Positions 36,728-46,526 of a DNA stretch of 64,000 nucleotides are shown here, piece after piece. Both the position numbers and the translations under genes were made by a program. Under the pieces are notes generated by a model. The model had not been told where the DNA came from. It searched no databases and was given only the letters and a program-made list of their open reading frames with translations. Position 1 is the first letter of the stretch. The number at the start of each line of letters is the position of its first letter. Source of the DNA: Pseudomonas fluvialis (lineage in GTDB: Bacteria; Pseudomonadota; Gammaproteobacteria; Pseudomonadales; Pseudomonadaceae); the NCBI RefSeq assembly GCF_014207935.1, contig NZ_JACHLL010000006.1:248001-312000 (forward strand). The letters run 5' to 3'.

Positions 36728-37504
36728 ATGCTCGCTATTCATGCCCTGCCCGCGTTTACCGACAACTATATCTGGCTGCTGCACGATGCAGAACGTCAGC
36801 GCTGTGCGGTAGTTGATCCGGGCAGCGCCGCCCCGGTGCAGGCCTGGATGGCTGAGCATCCGGGCTGCGTGCTGGAAAGTATTCTGATCACCCACCAGCA
36901 TGCCGATCATATCGGCGGCATCGGCCAACTGCTGCAGCAACAAGATGCCGCCGTGTATGCCCCGGCGCTGGAAAACATCCCGCATTGCAGCCACCCTCTG
37001 CATGGCGAGGAAACCATCAGCGTACTGGGCCTGCCGTTTCAAGTGCTGGCCGTGCCCGGCCATACACCCGGGCATATTGCCTACCTACATCAGGGCCCCG
37101 ACGCCATGCTGTTCTGTGGCGACACGCTGTTTGCTGGTGGCTGTGGCCGACTGTTTGGCGGCACCGCCAGCCAGCTCTATCACTCGCTGCAGCGCCTGGC
37201 CCAGTTGCCTGCCAGCACCCGCGTGTATTGCACTCACGAATATACCCAGAGCAACCTGCGCTTTGCCCAAGCGGTCGAGCCTGACAACAGGCAACTGGCC
37301 GCGCGTGTACAGACGGTTGCCGAGCAACGCGCGGCAGGCCAGATAACCCTGCCCAGCAGCATCGGCCTGGAGCTGGCCAGCAACCCCTTCCTGCGCCTTG
37401 GCAACCCGACCATCGAGCAGCAACTGGACCGGCAATTCGGTGCCGGCGTGCGCAGCCCGGAGCAAAGTTTTGCCCTGCTGCGGCGCTGGAAGGACACGTT
37501 CTAA
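36728..37504 (+). CDS. gloB: Hydroxyacylglutathione hydrolase (glyoxalase II)
   Basis: The 258-residue metallo-beta-lactamase-fold enzyme hydrolyses S-D-lactoylglutathione to lactate and glutathione. The di-metal motif is T-H-Q-H-A-D-H; further ligands lie in [15 protein letters not shown] and C-T-H-E-Y-T. The C-terminal substrate-binding helices end R-R-W-K-D-T-F. The start is fixed by [14 protein letters not shown]. It is divergent from the methyltransferase gene, with 75 bases between. Confidence 0.96.
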   Translation: MLAIHALPAFTDNYIWLLHDAERQRCAVVDPGSAAPVQAWMAEHPGCVLESILITHQHADHIGGIGQLLQQQDAAVYAPALENIPHCSHPLHGEETISVLGLPFQVLAVPGHTPGHIAYLHQGPDAMLFCGDTLFAGGCGRLFGGTASQLYHSLQRLAQLPASTRVYCTHEYTQSNLRFAQAVEPDNRQLAARVQTVAEQRAAGQITLPSSIGLELASNPFLRLGNPTIEQQLDRQFGAGVRSPEQSFALLRRWKDTF

Positions 37505-37578
37505 AACAGTCTTGCCTTGACCCGCCAGGGGGTGATTCCTAGAATCGCCGGCACTTCCTTCCCAAGCCCGGACAGCCG

Positions 37579-39162
37579 ATGCCGTCATTGCTGCGTCACC
37601 TCCTGCTGCACCTGACGCCGGCCCAGCTTCCCCGTCTTGCGGCTGTGCTGCTTACCGTGCTGCTTGCTGGCTGCCAGACGACAGGGTCACATCAGAGCGA
37701 AGCACCTGGCAGCGATACCGACCGTGCCGTCGGCATCGACAACGAGGCCACCTGGCTCGAGGACGAGAAAGACGAGCCCGACGACATCTGGCAGCGCATG
37801 CGCGATGGCTTCAAGCTGCAGAACGAGATCGGTTTCAATCCCCGCATCGAACGCCAGCGTCTGTGGTTCGTCAGCAACCCCTCGTTCCTGCAAAATGCCA
37901 GTGACCGCGGCTCCCTGTACATTCATTACGTGGTCGAGCAGCTGCAGCGCCACAACATGCCGCTGGAGCTGGCGCTGCTGCCGGTGATCGAAAGCGCCTA
38001 CAACCCGATGGCCTATTCCCGCAGCCATGCCGTGGGTATCTGGCAGTTCATTCCCGCCACCGGACGTAACTTCAATCTGCAGCAGACCGCCTGGTATGAC
38101 GGCCGGCGCGACATCCTTGCCTCGACCAACGCGGCGATCAGCTATCTCAGCCGTCTCAACCAGATGTTCAACGGCGACTGGCTGCTCTCGCTGGCCGCCT
38201 ACAACGCCGGCGAAGGCACCGTCAGCCGGGCCATCGAGCGCAACCAGCGCCTCGGCCTGCCGACCGACTACTGGAACCTGCAGCTGCCCAAGGAAACCCA
38301 GGATTACGTGCCCAAGCTGCTGGCGCTTTCGCAGATTGTCATGGCGCCGGAAGCTTACGGCATCGACCTGCATCCGATCGCCAATGAGCCGTATTTCGAG
38401 GTGGTCAACCTCAAGCAGGAACGTCTCGATCTGGGCCGACTGGCCGATCTGGTCGACATGGAGAAGGAGGAAATCCTCCAGCTCAACCCGGCCTTCAAGC
38501 GCGGCATCACCTACGGCGGCCCCAAGCGCCTGCTGGTCCCCAGCGACAAGGCCGAAATGCTTGAGGCCAACCTGGCGCTGATGAAGCCGCAAGACCCGGT
38601 CGATTGGCAAACCTACAAGGTCAAGGCCGGCGACAGCCTGCACGGCATCGCCAACCGCTACCGGGTGACCGTCAACACGCTCAAGGACATCAACCAGCTG
38701 CGTGGCAACAACCTGAGCATCGGTCAGACCCTGAGCATACCGACCGAACCGGGGATGAAGTTCAATGAGCCGCTGTTCCAGCGCAGCTCTGCCCCAGCGG
38801 CCAGCCGCAGCTACAGTGTGCGCAAGGGCGACAACCTGTGGAGCATCGCCAAGAGCCAGGGTGTGAAGGTCAACGACCTCAAGCGCTGGAACAACCTGCG
38901 CAGCACTGAACTCAAGCTTGGTCAGCAATTGAAGCTGCAGGCCAGTTCCGTCAGCCCCAAATCCGTCAACCAGAACACCGCGAGCGCCCGCAAGAACAGC
39001 AACGGCGGGCGACAGCAGGTCACCTACTACAAGGTCAAGGCCGGCGATTCGCTCTACCTGATCGCCAAGCGCTTCAAGGTTGATCTCAAGCAGCTGCAGC
39101 GCTGGAACCCCAAGGTCAGCAAGCGCCTCAAGCCAGGCCAGTCGCTGGCGCTGTATCTGTAG
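37579..39162 (+). CDS. mltD: Membrane-bound lytic murein transglycosylase D
   Basis: The 527-residue lipoprotein (lipobox L-A-G-C, Cys32) cleaves peptidoglycan glycan strands to 1,6-anhydro products. The SLT domain has the catalytic Glu in V-I-E-S-A-Y-N-P, followed by G-I-W-Q-F-I-P. Three LysM repeats follow, each opening Y-(K/S)-V-(K/R)-x-G-D; the third ends at the last residue. E. coli MltD has two LysM repeats as I recall, so this is the longer form. Its stop is six bases from the stop of the convergent HDOD gene. Confidence 0.95.
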   Translation: MPSLLRHLLLHLTPAQLPRLAAVLLTVLLAGCQTTGSHQSEAPGSDTDRAVGIDNEATWLEDEKDEPDDIWQRMRDGFKLQNEIGFNPRIERQRLWFVSNPSFLQNASDRGSLYIHYVVEQLQRHNMPLELALLPVIESAYNPMAYSRSHAVGIWQFIPATGRNFNLQQTAWYDGRRDILASTNAAISYLSRLNQMFNGDWLLSLAAYNAGEGTVSRAIERNQRLGLPTDYWNLQLPKETQDYVPKLLALSQIVMAPEAYGIDLHPIANEPYFEVVNLKQERLDLGRLADLVDMEKEEILQLNPAFKRGITYGGPKRLLVPSDKAEMLEANLALMKPQDPVDWQTYKVKAGDSLHGIANRYRVTVNTLKDINQLRGNNLSIGQTLSIPTEPGMKFNEPLFQRSSAPAASRSYSVRKGDNLWSIAKSQGVKVNDLKRWNNLRSTELKLGQQLKLQASSVSPKSVNQNTASARKNSNGGRQQVTYYKVKAGDSLYLIAKRFKVDLKQLQRWNPKVSKRLKPGQSLALYL

Positions 39163-39168
39163 CGATGC

Positions 39169-40614
39169 TCAGCGCTTGGTCAGTGCCTCCAGGCAACGGC
39201 TGGCCAACTGGGTAAAGCGCTGGAAGGCCACGAACTGCTCATGCTTGAGAGTACGGCCGGATAGCCGGCTGTCGGCGTACACCACACCAATCTCGCGCTT
39301 GCCGGCCAGCAGCGGAGCAATGAAGAACATGCCGCCGCCGATCCACTGGCGCAGCGGCAGGGTCACCAGATCGTTCAGCGCATGGGTCGCCGGCACGCCC
39401 ATCCACAGGGTTTCGCGACTGCGCAGCACGTAGCTGAAGATGTGCTGCTGTTGCGGCTGATCCACCGGCAACATGAACTCCTGCTGCCAGCGCTCGGCCC
39501 CCTCGCCTTCGGCGCGCTTGCAGCGGAAACAGCTCTGCCCGTCAGCCAGCACCGCCACCACCACGCGCTCCAGCCCGGCGCCCTGGTGCAGGCCCTTGAG
39601 CAGGCTATCGAGAATCAGCTGCACATCGCCCTTCTGGGTGACCAGTTGCCCAAGCTCCTGCAGGCTCTGCTGCAGCAGCAGCAGATTCGGCTGCAGCAGA
39701 CGCGCACGGCGCTGCTCCTGTTGCAGGCGCACCTGATCAGGGTCGGTATTGGGAATCAGCCGGCACAGTTTGCCGGCACCGAAGGTGGCGGCCACCTTCA
39801 CGGCCTCTTCGGCACTGGCCAACACCTGCAGCAGAGCATCGTCAGGCGACAGTGAAGTGAACTCAGCCATCTCGCCAACCAGCTTCTGCATGGCGTCACA
39901 CCCCCAGCCATCCAGGGCCGCCTCGCTGATCTTCACACCCAGGGTCACCGCCCGAACCGCCGGATCGTTCTGCAGCTTGGGGTTGTGCGCCAGGCTGGCG
40001 GTTTCGCCCAGGTTCCAGTTCTTCAGAAGCCCCTGGGTCAACTGGCGAAAACTGACGCCGAGAAACTCGCGGGCGACCTGCTCGACATCAGCCCCCGGCT
40101 GCTGCATGGCCTCGGCCAGGTCATCGGCCTCATCTCCGGCGCAGCCCCAGAAGGCCATCTCGCCCATGTGATGAAGCAAGGCGGCGATAAACACCTCCTC
40201 CTGGTGCTTGGCCAGCACATAACCGGCGATGTTGCGCGCCTGCACTGCAGCATGAAACGAACGGGCCAGCAGCTCCTGCAACTGCTCACGCGGCACCCGC
40301 GTCAGCAGACCATCCACCAGACTGACCGACAGCCCGATCAGTCGCACATTCTCGAAGCCCATCAGTACGATGGCGCGCGAGATGGTCTTGATCACTTCCT
40401 GGGACGGGTTGTAGTAGACGCTATTGGCCACCCGCAGCACCTTGGCCGTCAATGCCGCATCGTGCAGCAGGACATCGGCCACACGCTGCACCGAAACGTT
40501 GGAGGCACTGCTGGCAGTCTCTTGCAGGTTCTTGACCACAGACGCCAGGGCAGGCAATTCCGCCTCGCCAAGACGCTCAACCCAACCTGCCAAACCGAAG
40601 GTGCGCTCGCCCAA
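39169..40614 (-). CDS. HDOD-domain signalling protein with C-terminal GAF-like region
   Basis: About 481 residues with an N-terminal HDOD domain (about residues 10-210): L-P-A-L-A-S-V-V, D-P-A-L-type D-A-A-L-T-A-K-V-L-R-V-A-N-S, and H-H-M-G-E near residue 155. The C-terminal 180 residues resemble a GAF-like sensing domain. HDOD proteins are often linked to c-di-GMP or chemotaxis-type signalling; no direct function is known. There is no ATG at the start. I chose the TTG that has AAGGA 8 bases upstream; an upstream TTG six codons earlier is possible. The gene is divergent from the peptide ABC operon. Confidence 0.8.
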   Translation of the reverse strand: MGERTFGLAGWVERLGEAELPALASVVKNLQETASSASNVSVQRVADVLLHDAALTAKVLRVANSVYYNPSQEVIKTISRAIVLMGFENVRLIGLSVSLVDGLLTRVPREQLQELLARSFHAAVQARNIAGYVLAKHQEEVFIAALLHHMGEMAFWGCAGDEADDLAEAMQQPGADVEQVAREFLGVSFRQLTQGLLKNWNLGETASLAHNPKLQNDPAVRAVTLGVKISEAALDGWGCDAMQKLVGEMAEFTSLSPDDALLQVLASAEEAVKVAATFGAGKLCRLIPNTDPDQVRLQQEQRRARLLQPNLLLLQQSLQELGQLVTQKGDVQLILDSLLKGLHQGAGLERVVVAVLADGQSCFRCKRAEGEGAERWQQEFMLPVDQPQQQHIFSYVLRSRETLWMGVPATHALNDLVTLPLRQWIGGGMFFIAPLLAGKREIGVVYADSRLSGRTLKHEQFVAFQRFTQLASRCLEALTKR

Positions 40615-40759
40615 GATCGGAATCCTTAACAAAATATGTCATTACTGTAGTCAAAATGATGGCACCTGCACCACTGGCATCGGCCTTTTTCCTGTCGATA
40701 CAAGCTGTTACTGTACAGACAAAGAAAAAATGCTTTGCCATGGATCGGACGGCCGCCTG

Positions 40760-42589
40760 ATGCGACACCTCCTCACCCTGCTGATCGGTTTGCTGCTGAG
40801 CCAGATGGCTCATGCCCAGCTGACCAGCAGCCATGGCTATGCCCAGTTCGGCAATCTCAAATACCCTCCCAGCTTTACCCACTTCGACTGGGTCAATCCC
40901 GAGGCCCCGAAAGGCGGCACCGTGCGTCTGATGGCCTACGGCAGCTTCGATACGCTCAATCCCTACACGATCAAGGGCACGCCGCCGATCAGCTCGGGCA
41001 ACTTCCTGCAGTACGGCATCAACGAACTGAACGAGCCGCTGATGGTCGGCAGCGGCATCTACGACCCCTCGGGCGATGAAAGCAACTCCAGCTACGGCCT
41101 GATTGCCAGGAGCGTGCAGTACAGCGAGGAGCGCAGCTGGGTGGTGTTCAACCTGCGTCCCGAAGCCCGCTTTCACGACGGCAAGCCGATCACCGCCTAC
41201 GATGTCGCGTTCTCCTACCGCACCCTCCTGCACCAGGGCCATCCGCTGTATCGCACCAGCCTGCAGGAGGTGGCCAGGGTCGATATCCTCAACCGCCTGA
41301 AGATCCGCTTTGTGTTCAAGCGTAGTGGCAACCCGCTGCTGATCCTGCGCCTGGGCGAGCTACCGGTGCTGCCGCAGCACTACTGGCAGGGCCGCGATTT
41401 CACCGCCACCACCTACACGCCGCCGCTGGGCAGTGGGCCTTATCGCATAACGCAGGTGGTGCCGGGCAAGCGCCTGGTGTTCGAGAAGGTCGAGGACTGG
41501 TGGGGCAAGAGCCTGCCGGTCAATCGCGGCAAGTACAATTTCCAGCGGGCTGAAGTCGAGTTCTACCGCGACAGCGACATTGCCTTCGAGGCCTTCAAGG
41601 CCGGCGAATTCGACTTCTATATCGATAATCAGGCCAAGAACTGGGCCACCAACTACCGTTTTCCGGCCGTGTTGCGCGGCGATGTGATTCGCGCCGAAAT
41701 CCCCCACCAGATTCCCACCCAGACCCAGGCCCTGTTCTTCAATACCCGCCGCGGCCAGTTTCATGACCGTGATGTGCGGCAGGCACTGGCGATGCTGTTC
41801 GATTTTCAGTGGACCAACCAGGCGCTGTTCAACGGAGCCTACAAGCGCGCCGAAAGTTTCTTCCCCAACAGCGTGTTCGCCAGCAACGGCCTGCCGAGCA
41901 AGGCCGAGCTCAAGCTGCTCAAGCCCTATCGCAAACAACTGCCGGCGCCGCTGTTCAAGCAGCCTTTCAGCCTGCCGGCCACCGATGGCCACGGACTGCC
42001 ACGGGATACCCTGCGTCAGGCCATGCAGCTACTCAACCAGGCCGGCTGGCAATTGCAGGGCAACCGTCTGGTCGACGCCAAGGGCAATCCCTTCAGCTTC
42101 GAGATCCTGCTGGTCAACCCCGGCCTTGAGCGCATCCTCCAGCCCTACCGGCAGAACCTGCGCAGCATCGGCATCGAAACCCGCATGCGCACCGTGGATC
42201 GCGCGCAGTACAAGCAGCGCCTGGATCGCTTCGATTTCGATATGGCCCTGCTGACGCTGCCCCAGACACTCAGCCCGGGCCTTGAACAGTGGTCCTACTT
42301 CCACTCCAGCCAGGCCGCCATCAAGGGTGGCAAGAACTACGCAGGCATCCGCCACCCGGTGGTGGATCAGTTATTGGAAAAGCTGCTCGCGGCACAGAGT
42401 CGTGAGCAACAGATCGCCGCCACCCGCGCACTGGATCGCGTGCTCCTGTGGCAGCACTACGTGATACCCAACTGGTACTCCAGTAATCATCGCCTGGCCT
42501 ACCGCAGCAAGTTCGCCTTTGTCACTACCCCGCCCTACACGCTAGGCCTGCGCGCCTGGTGGCTGAAGGCTCCGGAGCTCACCCCATGA
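40760..42589 (+). CDS. Peptide ABC transporter substrate-binding protein 1 (YejA-like)
   Basis: The 609-residue periplasmic protein belongs to the SBP_bac_5 family. The start M-R-H-L-L-T-L-L-I-G-L-L gives a normal signal peptide ending M-A-H-A; a start ten codons upstream would spoil it. Family features: F-D-W-V-N-P-E-A-P-K-G-G-T, F-N-L-R-P-E-A-R-F-H-D-G-K-P-I-T-A-Y-D-V and a late Y-W-type fold. It is the first gene of a five-gene operon whose stop and start codons overlap (ATGA) with the second, highly similar binding-protein gene. YejA-type proteins take up peptides, including microcin C in E. coli. Confidence 0.88.
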   Translation: MRHLLTLLIGLLLSQMAHAQLTSSHGYAQFGNLKYPPSFTHFDWVNPEAPKGGTVRLMAYGSFDTLNPYTIKGTPPISSGNFLQYGINELNEPLMVGSGIYDPSGDESNSSYGLIARSVQYSEERSWVVFNLRPEARFHDGKPITAYDVAFSYRTLLHQGHPLYRTSLQEVARVDILNRLKIRFVFKRSGNPLLILRLGELPVLPQHYWQGRDFTATTYTPPLGSGPYRITQVVPGKRLVFEKVEDWWGKSLPVNRGKYNFQRAEVEFYRDSDIAFEAFKAGEFDFYIDNQAKNWATNYRFPAVLRGDVIRAEIPHQIPTQTQALFFNTRRGQFHDRDVRQALAMLFDFQWTNQALFNGAYKRAESFFPNSVFASNGLPSKAELKLLKPYRKQLPAPLFKQPFSLPATDGHGLPRDTLRQAMQLLNQAGWQLQGNRLVDAKGNPFSFEILLVNPGLERILQPYRQNLRSIGIETRMRTVDRAQYKQRLDRFDFDMALLTLPQTLSPGLEQWSYFHSSQAAIKGGKNYAGIRHPVVDQLLEKLLAAQSREQQIAATRALDRVLLWQHYVIPNWYSSNHRLAYRSKFAFVTTPPYTLGLRAWWLKAPELTP

Positions 42590-44415
42590 CCGTTCTGTGC
42601 ACCCTGCGACACTCCCTGGCCGCCCTGCTGCTCAGCCCTGCGCTGGCCCTCGGCGCCGGTCAGCATGCGATCACCCTTTATGGGGAAGCGCCGAAGTACC
42701 CGGCCACCTTCAAGCATTTCGATTACGTCAATCCGGATGCCCCCAAGGGTGGCACGTTGCGCCAGGCAGGCTTCGGTGGTTTTGACAGTTTCAACCCCTT
42801 TATCAACAAGGGAGTGCCCGAGGAAAACATCGGCCTGATCTACGACACCCTGACCAAGCGCAGTCTGGATGAACCCTTCAGCGAATATGGCCTGCTCGCC
42901 GAACGTATCGAGCGCGATCCGCAAAATCGCTGGGTGCGTTATCACCTGCGCCAGGAAGCCCGCTTCCATGACGGCCAGCCGGTCACTGCCGACGATGTGG
43001 TTTTCACCTTCGAGTCGCTGATGGCCCACGGCAGTCCGCTGTACAAGACCTACTATGCCGATGTGGCCAAGGTGGTGGCAGAAAGCCCGCGCAGCGTGCG
43101 TTTTGAGTTCAAGCACGCCAACAACCGCGAGCTGCCGATGATCCTCGGCCAGCTGTCGATCCTACCCAAGCACTGGTGGGCCGGGCGCAACTTCGCCGAC
43201 GGCACCCTGGATATCCCGGTCGGCAGCGGCCCCTACCGTATCGAGCGCTTCCAGGCCGGACGCACTATCCGCTACACCCGGGTCAAGGACTGGTGGGGCG
43301 AGAACCTGCCGGTCAACCGCGGGCAGAACAACTTTGATGCCATCGAAGTCGACTACTACCGCGACAACACTGTCGCACTGGAAGCCCTCAAAGCCGGCCA
43401 ATTCGACTTCTGGCTGGAAACCAGTGCCAAGAACTGGGCCACGGCCTACGACAGCCCGGCCGTGCGCGACGGCCGCCTGAAAAAGGACGAAATTGCCAAC
43501 CATAATCCGGCCGGCATGCAGGGCTTCATCTTCAACACCCGACGCAACCTGTTCCAGGACGTGCGGGTGCGTGAAGCCCTGGCCTTGCTGTTCGACTTCC
43601 AGTGGGCCAACAAGAACCTGTTCAACGGCGCCTATACCCGTACCCACAGCTATTTCGACAACTCGGAACTGGCCGCTACTGAGCTGCCAAGTCCGGAAGA
43701 ACTGAAGATTCTCGAACCACTACGCGGGCAGTTGCCGGCCCAGCTGTTCAGCCAGCCGTTCAAGGTGCCCGAAACCGATGGCAGTGGAGTGATTCGTGAA
43801 CAGCAACGGCGCGCCTATCAACTGCTGCAGGAAGCCGGCTGGAAGATCGCCAACGACCAGATGCTCGACGCCAAGGGCAAACCGGTGGTGATCGAGTTCC
43901 TTCTGGCGCAGACCGAGTTCGAGCGGGTACTGCTGCCGTATAAGCGTAATTTGCGCGACCTGGGCATCAATCTGGAGATCCGCCGTGTTGATGTCTCGCA
44001 GTACATCAACCGCCTGCGTTCGCGCGACTTCGATCTGATCGTCGGTGGTTTTCCGCAATCTAACTCACCCGGCAACGAGCAGCGCGAATACTGGCACTCC
44101 AGCTCCGCCGATCGCCCCGGCAGCCGCAACTATATCGGTCTGAAAGACCCGGCCATCGACCAACTGGTCGAGGGGCTAATCAATGCAGAAAGCCGGGCCA
44201 GCCTGGTCCAGCATACCCGCGCCCTCGACCGCGTCCTGCTCTGGGGGCACTACGTGGTGCCCAACTGGCACATCAAGACCTGGCGCCTGGCCTACTGGGA
44301 CCGCCTGCAGCATCCGGAGGTGACGCCACCCTACGACTACGGCCTGATGACCTGGTGGATCAAGCCCGATGCCGGCCAGGCCGCCGTACAGACTCAGGCG
44401 GAGGCCAAGCCCTGA
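42586..44415 (+). CDS. Peptide ABC transporter substrate-binding protein 2 (YejA-like)
   Basis: This binding protein is also exactly 609 residues and is a tandem paralogue of the previous one, sharing [16 protein letters not shown] and [17 protein letters not shown]. It has its own signal peptide (about residues 1-23, ending A-L-G-A). It starts inside the stop of the first gene and its own stop overlaps the permease start by one base. Two receptors for one transporter would widen the ligand range; which ligands is unknown. Confidence 0.88.
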   Translation: MTVLCTLRHSLAALLLSPALALGAGQHAITLYGEAPKYPATFKHFDYVNPDAPKGGTLRQAGFGGFDSFNPFINKGVPEENIGLIYDTLTKRSLDEPFSEYGLLAERIERDPQNRWVRYHLRQEARFHDGQPVTADDVVFTFESLMAHGSPLYKTYYADVAKVVAESPRSVRFEFKHANNRELPMILGQLSILPKHWWAGRNFADGTLDIPVGSGPYRIERFQAGRTIRYTRVKDWWGENLPVNRGQNNFDAIEVDYYRDNTVALEALKAGQFDFWLETSAKNWATAYDSPAVRDGRLKKDEIANHNPAGMQGFIFNTRRNLFQDVRVREALALLFDFQWANKNLFNGAYTRTHSYFDNSELAATELPSPEELKILEPLRGQLPAQLFSQPFKVPETDGSGVIREQQRRAYQLLQEAGWKIANDQMLDAKGKPVVIEFLLAQTEFERVLLPYKRNLRDLGINLEIRRVDVSQYINRLRSRDFDLIVGGFPQSNSPGNEQREYWHSSSADRPGSRNYIGLKDPAIDQLVEGLINAESRASLVQHTRALDRVLLWGHYVVPNWHIKTWRLAYWDRLQHPEVTPPYDYGLMTWWIKPDAGQAAVQTQAEAKP

Positions 44416-45500
44416 TGCTGGCCTATATCCTGCGGCGCCTGCTGCTGATCATCCCGACCCTGTTCGGCATCCTGCTGATCAACTTCATCATCATCCAGGC
44501 CGCACCAGGCGGCCCGGTGGAGCAGATGATCGCCAAGCTGGAAGGCTTCGACGCGGCCGCCGGCGGCGCCACCGGGCGTATTTCCGGCGGTGGCAGCGAG
44601 GTGGCCGCCAGCAGCTCCAGCTACCGCGGCGCCCAGGGCCTGGACCCGGAGCTGATCAAGGACATCGAGAAACTCTACGGCTTCGACAAACCGGCGCCCG
44701 AGCGCTTCTGGATCATGATCAGCAACTACCTGAAGTTGGATTTCGGCGAGAGCTTCTTCCGCGACGCCAAGGTCACCGACCTGATCATCGAGAAGATGCC
44801 GGTCTCGATCTCCCTGGGGCTGTGGAGCACCCTGATCATGTATCTGGTGTCCATTCCGCTGGGCGTGGCCAAGGCAGTGCGCCACGGCAGTGCCTTCGAC
44901 GTGTGGACCAGCACCGCCATCGTCGTCGGTTATGCCGTACCAGCCTTCCTCTTTGCCATCCTGCTGATCGTGGTGTTTGCCGGCGGCAGCTATCTCGACT
45001 GGTTCCCCCTGCGCGGGCTGACCTCGAACAACTTCGATGAGCTGAGCACCTGGGGCAAGATCGTCGACTACTTCCACCATCTGGCACTGCCGATTACCGC
45101 TCTGGTGATCGGCAACTTCGCCACCCTGACCCTGCTGACCAAGAACAGCTTCCTCGACGAGATCAACAAGCAGTATGTGGTCACGGCCCGAGCCAAGGGG
45201 CTGTCCGAACGCGGCGTGCTCTATGGCCACGTGTTCCGTAACGCCATGCTGCTGATCATCGCCGGCTTTCCCTCGGCCTTCATCGGCATCTTCTTCACTG
45301 GCTCGCTGCTGATCGAGGTGATCTTCTCCCTCGACGGCCTGGGCCTGCTCAGCTTCGAGGCGGCCATGAACCGTGACTATCCGGTGGTATTCGGCACGCT
45401 GTTCATCTTCACCCTGCTGGGGCTGGTGGTGAAACTGATCGGTGACCTCACCTACACCCTGGTCGATCCACGTATCGACTTCGCCAGTCGGGAGGCTTGA
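44415..45500 (+). CDS. yejB: Peptide ABC transporter permease YejB-like
   Basis: The 361-residue inner-membrane permease has the binding-protein-dependent transport fold: an N-terminal helix ([15 protein letters not shown]), a long periplasmic segment rich in glycine and serine (about residues 40-80), and the cytoplasmic EAA-type loop in [10 protein letters not shown]. It forms the translocation channel with the next permease. It overlaps the upstream binding-protein stop by one base. Confidence 0.9.
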   Translation: MLAYILRRLLLIIPTLFGILLINFIIIQAAPGGPVEQMIAKLEGFDAAAGGATGRISGGGSEVAASSSSYRGAQGLDPELIKDIEKLYGFDKPAPERFWIMISNYLKLDFGESFFRDAKVTDLIIEKMPVSISLGLWSTLIMYLVSIPLGVAKAVRHGSAFDVWTSTAIVVGYAVPAFLFAILLIVVFAGGSYLDWFPLRGLTSNNFDELSTWGKIVDYFHHLALPITALVIGNFATLTLLTKNSFLDEINKQYVVTARAKGLSERGVLYGHVFRNAMLLIIAGFPSAFIGIFFTGSLLIEVIFSLDGLGLLSFEAAMNRDYPVVFGTLFIFTLLGLVVKLIGDLTYTLVDPRIDFASREA

Positions 45501-45502
45501 GC

Positions 45503-46522
45503 ATGCGTCTGTCGCCTCTCAATCAACGACGCTTCGCCCGCTTCAAGGCCAACAAACGCGGCTGGTGGTCGCTGTGGCTGTTCCTCGGGCTATTTATCTT
45601 CAGCCTGGGCGCCGAGCTGATCGCCAACGACAAGCCGCTGGTGGTGCAGCACGATGGTCAGTGGTTCTTCCCGGTACTCAAGCGCTATCCCGAGACGGCC
45701 TTTGGTGGTGAGTTCCCGCTGGAGGCCAACTACAAAAGCCCCTACATGCGCGAGCTGATCGCCAGCGGCGACGGCTGGATGCTCTGGCCGCCGATTGCCT
45801 TCAGCTACGACAGCATCAACTACGACCTGCGTGTCCCGGCCCCCGCTCCGCCTTCCGCCGACAACTGGCTGGGCACCGATGACCAGGGCCGCGACGTGCT
45901 GGCCCGGGTGATCTACGGCTTCCGCATCTCGGTGCTGTTCGCCCTGACCCTGACCTTGGCCAGCTCGGTGATCGGCGTGCTGGCCGGTGCCCTGCAGGGC
46001 TACTACGGCGGCTGGGTAGACCTGACCGGACAGCGCTTCCTCGAAGTCTGGTCAGGCCTGCCGGTGCTGTTCATGCTGATCATCCTGTCCAGCATCGTGC
46101 AGCCGAACTTCTGGTGGCTTTTGGGCATCATGCTGCTGTTCTCCTGGATGACCCTGGTCGATGTGGTGCGTGCCGAGTTTCTCCGTGGCCGCAACCTCGA
46201 ATATGTCCGAGCCGCCAAGGCACTGGGCATGGGCAACGCCGCCATCATGTACCGGCATATCCTGCCCAACGCCATGGTTTCGACCATGACCTTCATGCCG
46301 TTCATTCTCACCGGCGCCATCGGTACGCTGACTGCGCTGGACTTCCTCGGCTTCGGCCTGCCGCCCGGTTCGCCCTCGCTCGGCGAACTGGTGGCTCAGG
46401 GCAAGTCCAATTTGCAGGCGCCGTGGCTGGGTATGACGGCCTTTGCCGTGCTGGCGCTGATGCTGACCCTCCTGGTGTTCATCGGCGAGGCTGCCCGTGA
46501 TGCCTTTGACCCAAGGAAATGA
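45503..46522 (+). CDS. yejE: Peptide ABC transporter permease YejE-like
   Basis: The 339-residue permease is the partner of YejB. It has the transport-permease fold with E-A-A-like loop Y-V-R-A-A-K-A-L-G-M-G, an N-terminal helix, and the typical D-D-Q-G-R-D-V-L-A-R-V-I-Y-G-F-R before the channel domain. GGAGG lies 7 bases before the ATG; a TTG two codons upstream is disfavoured. It is two bases downstream of yejB. Confidence 0.9.
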   Translation: MRLSPLNQRRFARFKANKRGWWSLWLFLGLFIFSLGAELIANDKPLVVQHDGQWFFPVLKRYPETAFGGEFPLEANYKSPYMRELIASGDGWMLWPPIAFSYDSINYDLRVPAPAPPSADNWLGTDDQGRDVLARVIYGFRISVLFALTLTLASSVIGVLAGALQGYYGGWVDLTGQRFLEVWSGLPVLFMLIILSSIVQPNFWWLLGIMLLFSWMTLVDVVRAEFLRGRNLEYVRAAKALGMGNAAIMYRHILPNAMVSTMTFMPFILTGAIGTLTALDFLGFGLPPGSPSLGELVAQGKSNLQAPWLGMTAFAVLALMLTLLVFIGEAARDAFDPRK

Positions 46523-46526
46523 TGCG

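Noticed and set aside
40705..40718. Possible LexA box before the peptide ABC operon (CTG...CAG)
   Set aside because: Spacing is eight bases, not the ten needed for LexA, and no SOS gene is adjacent.
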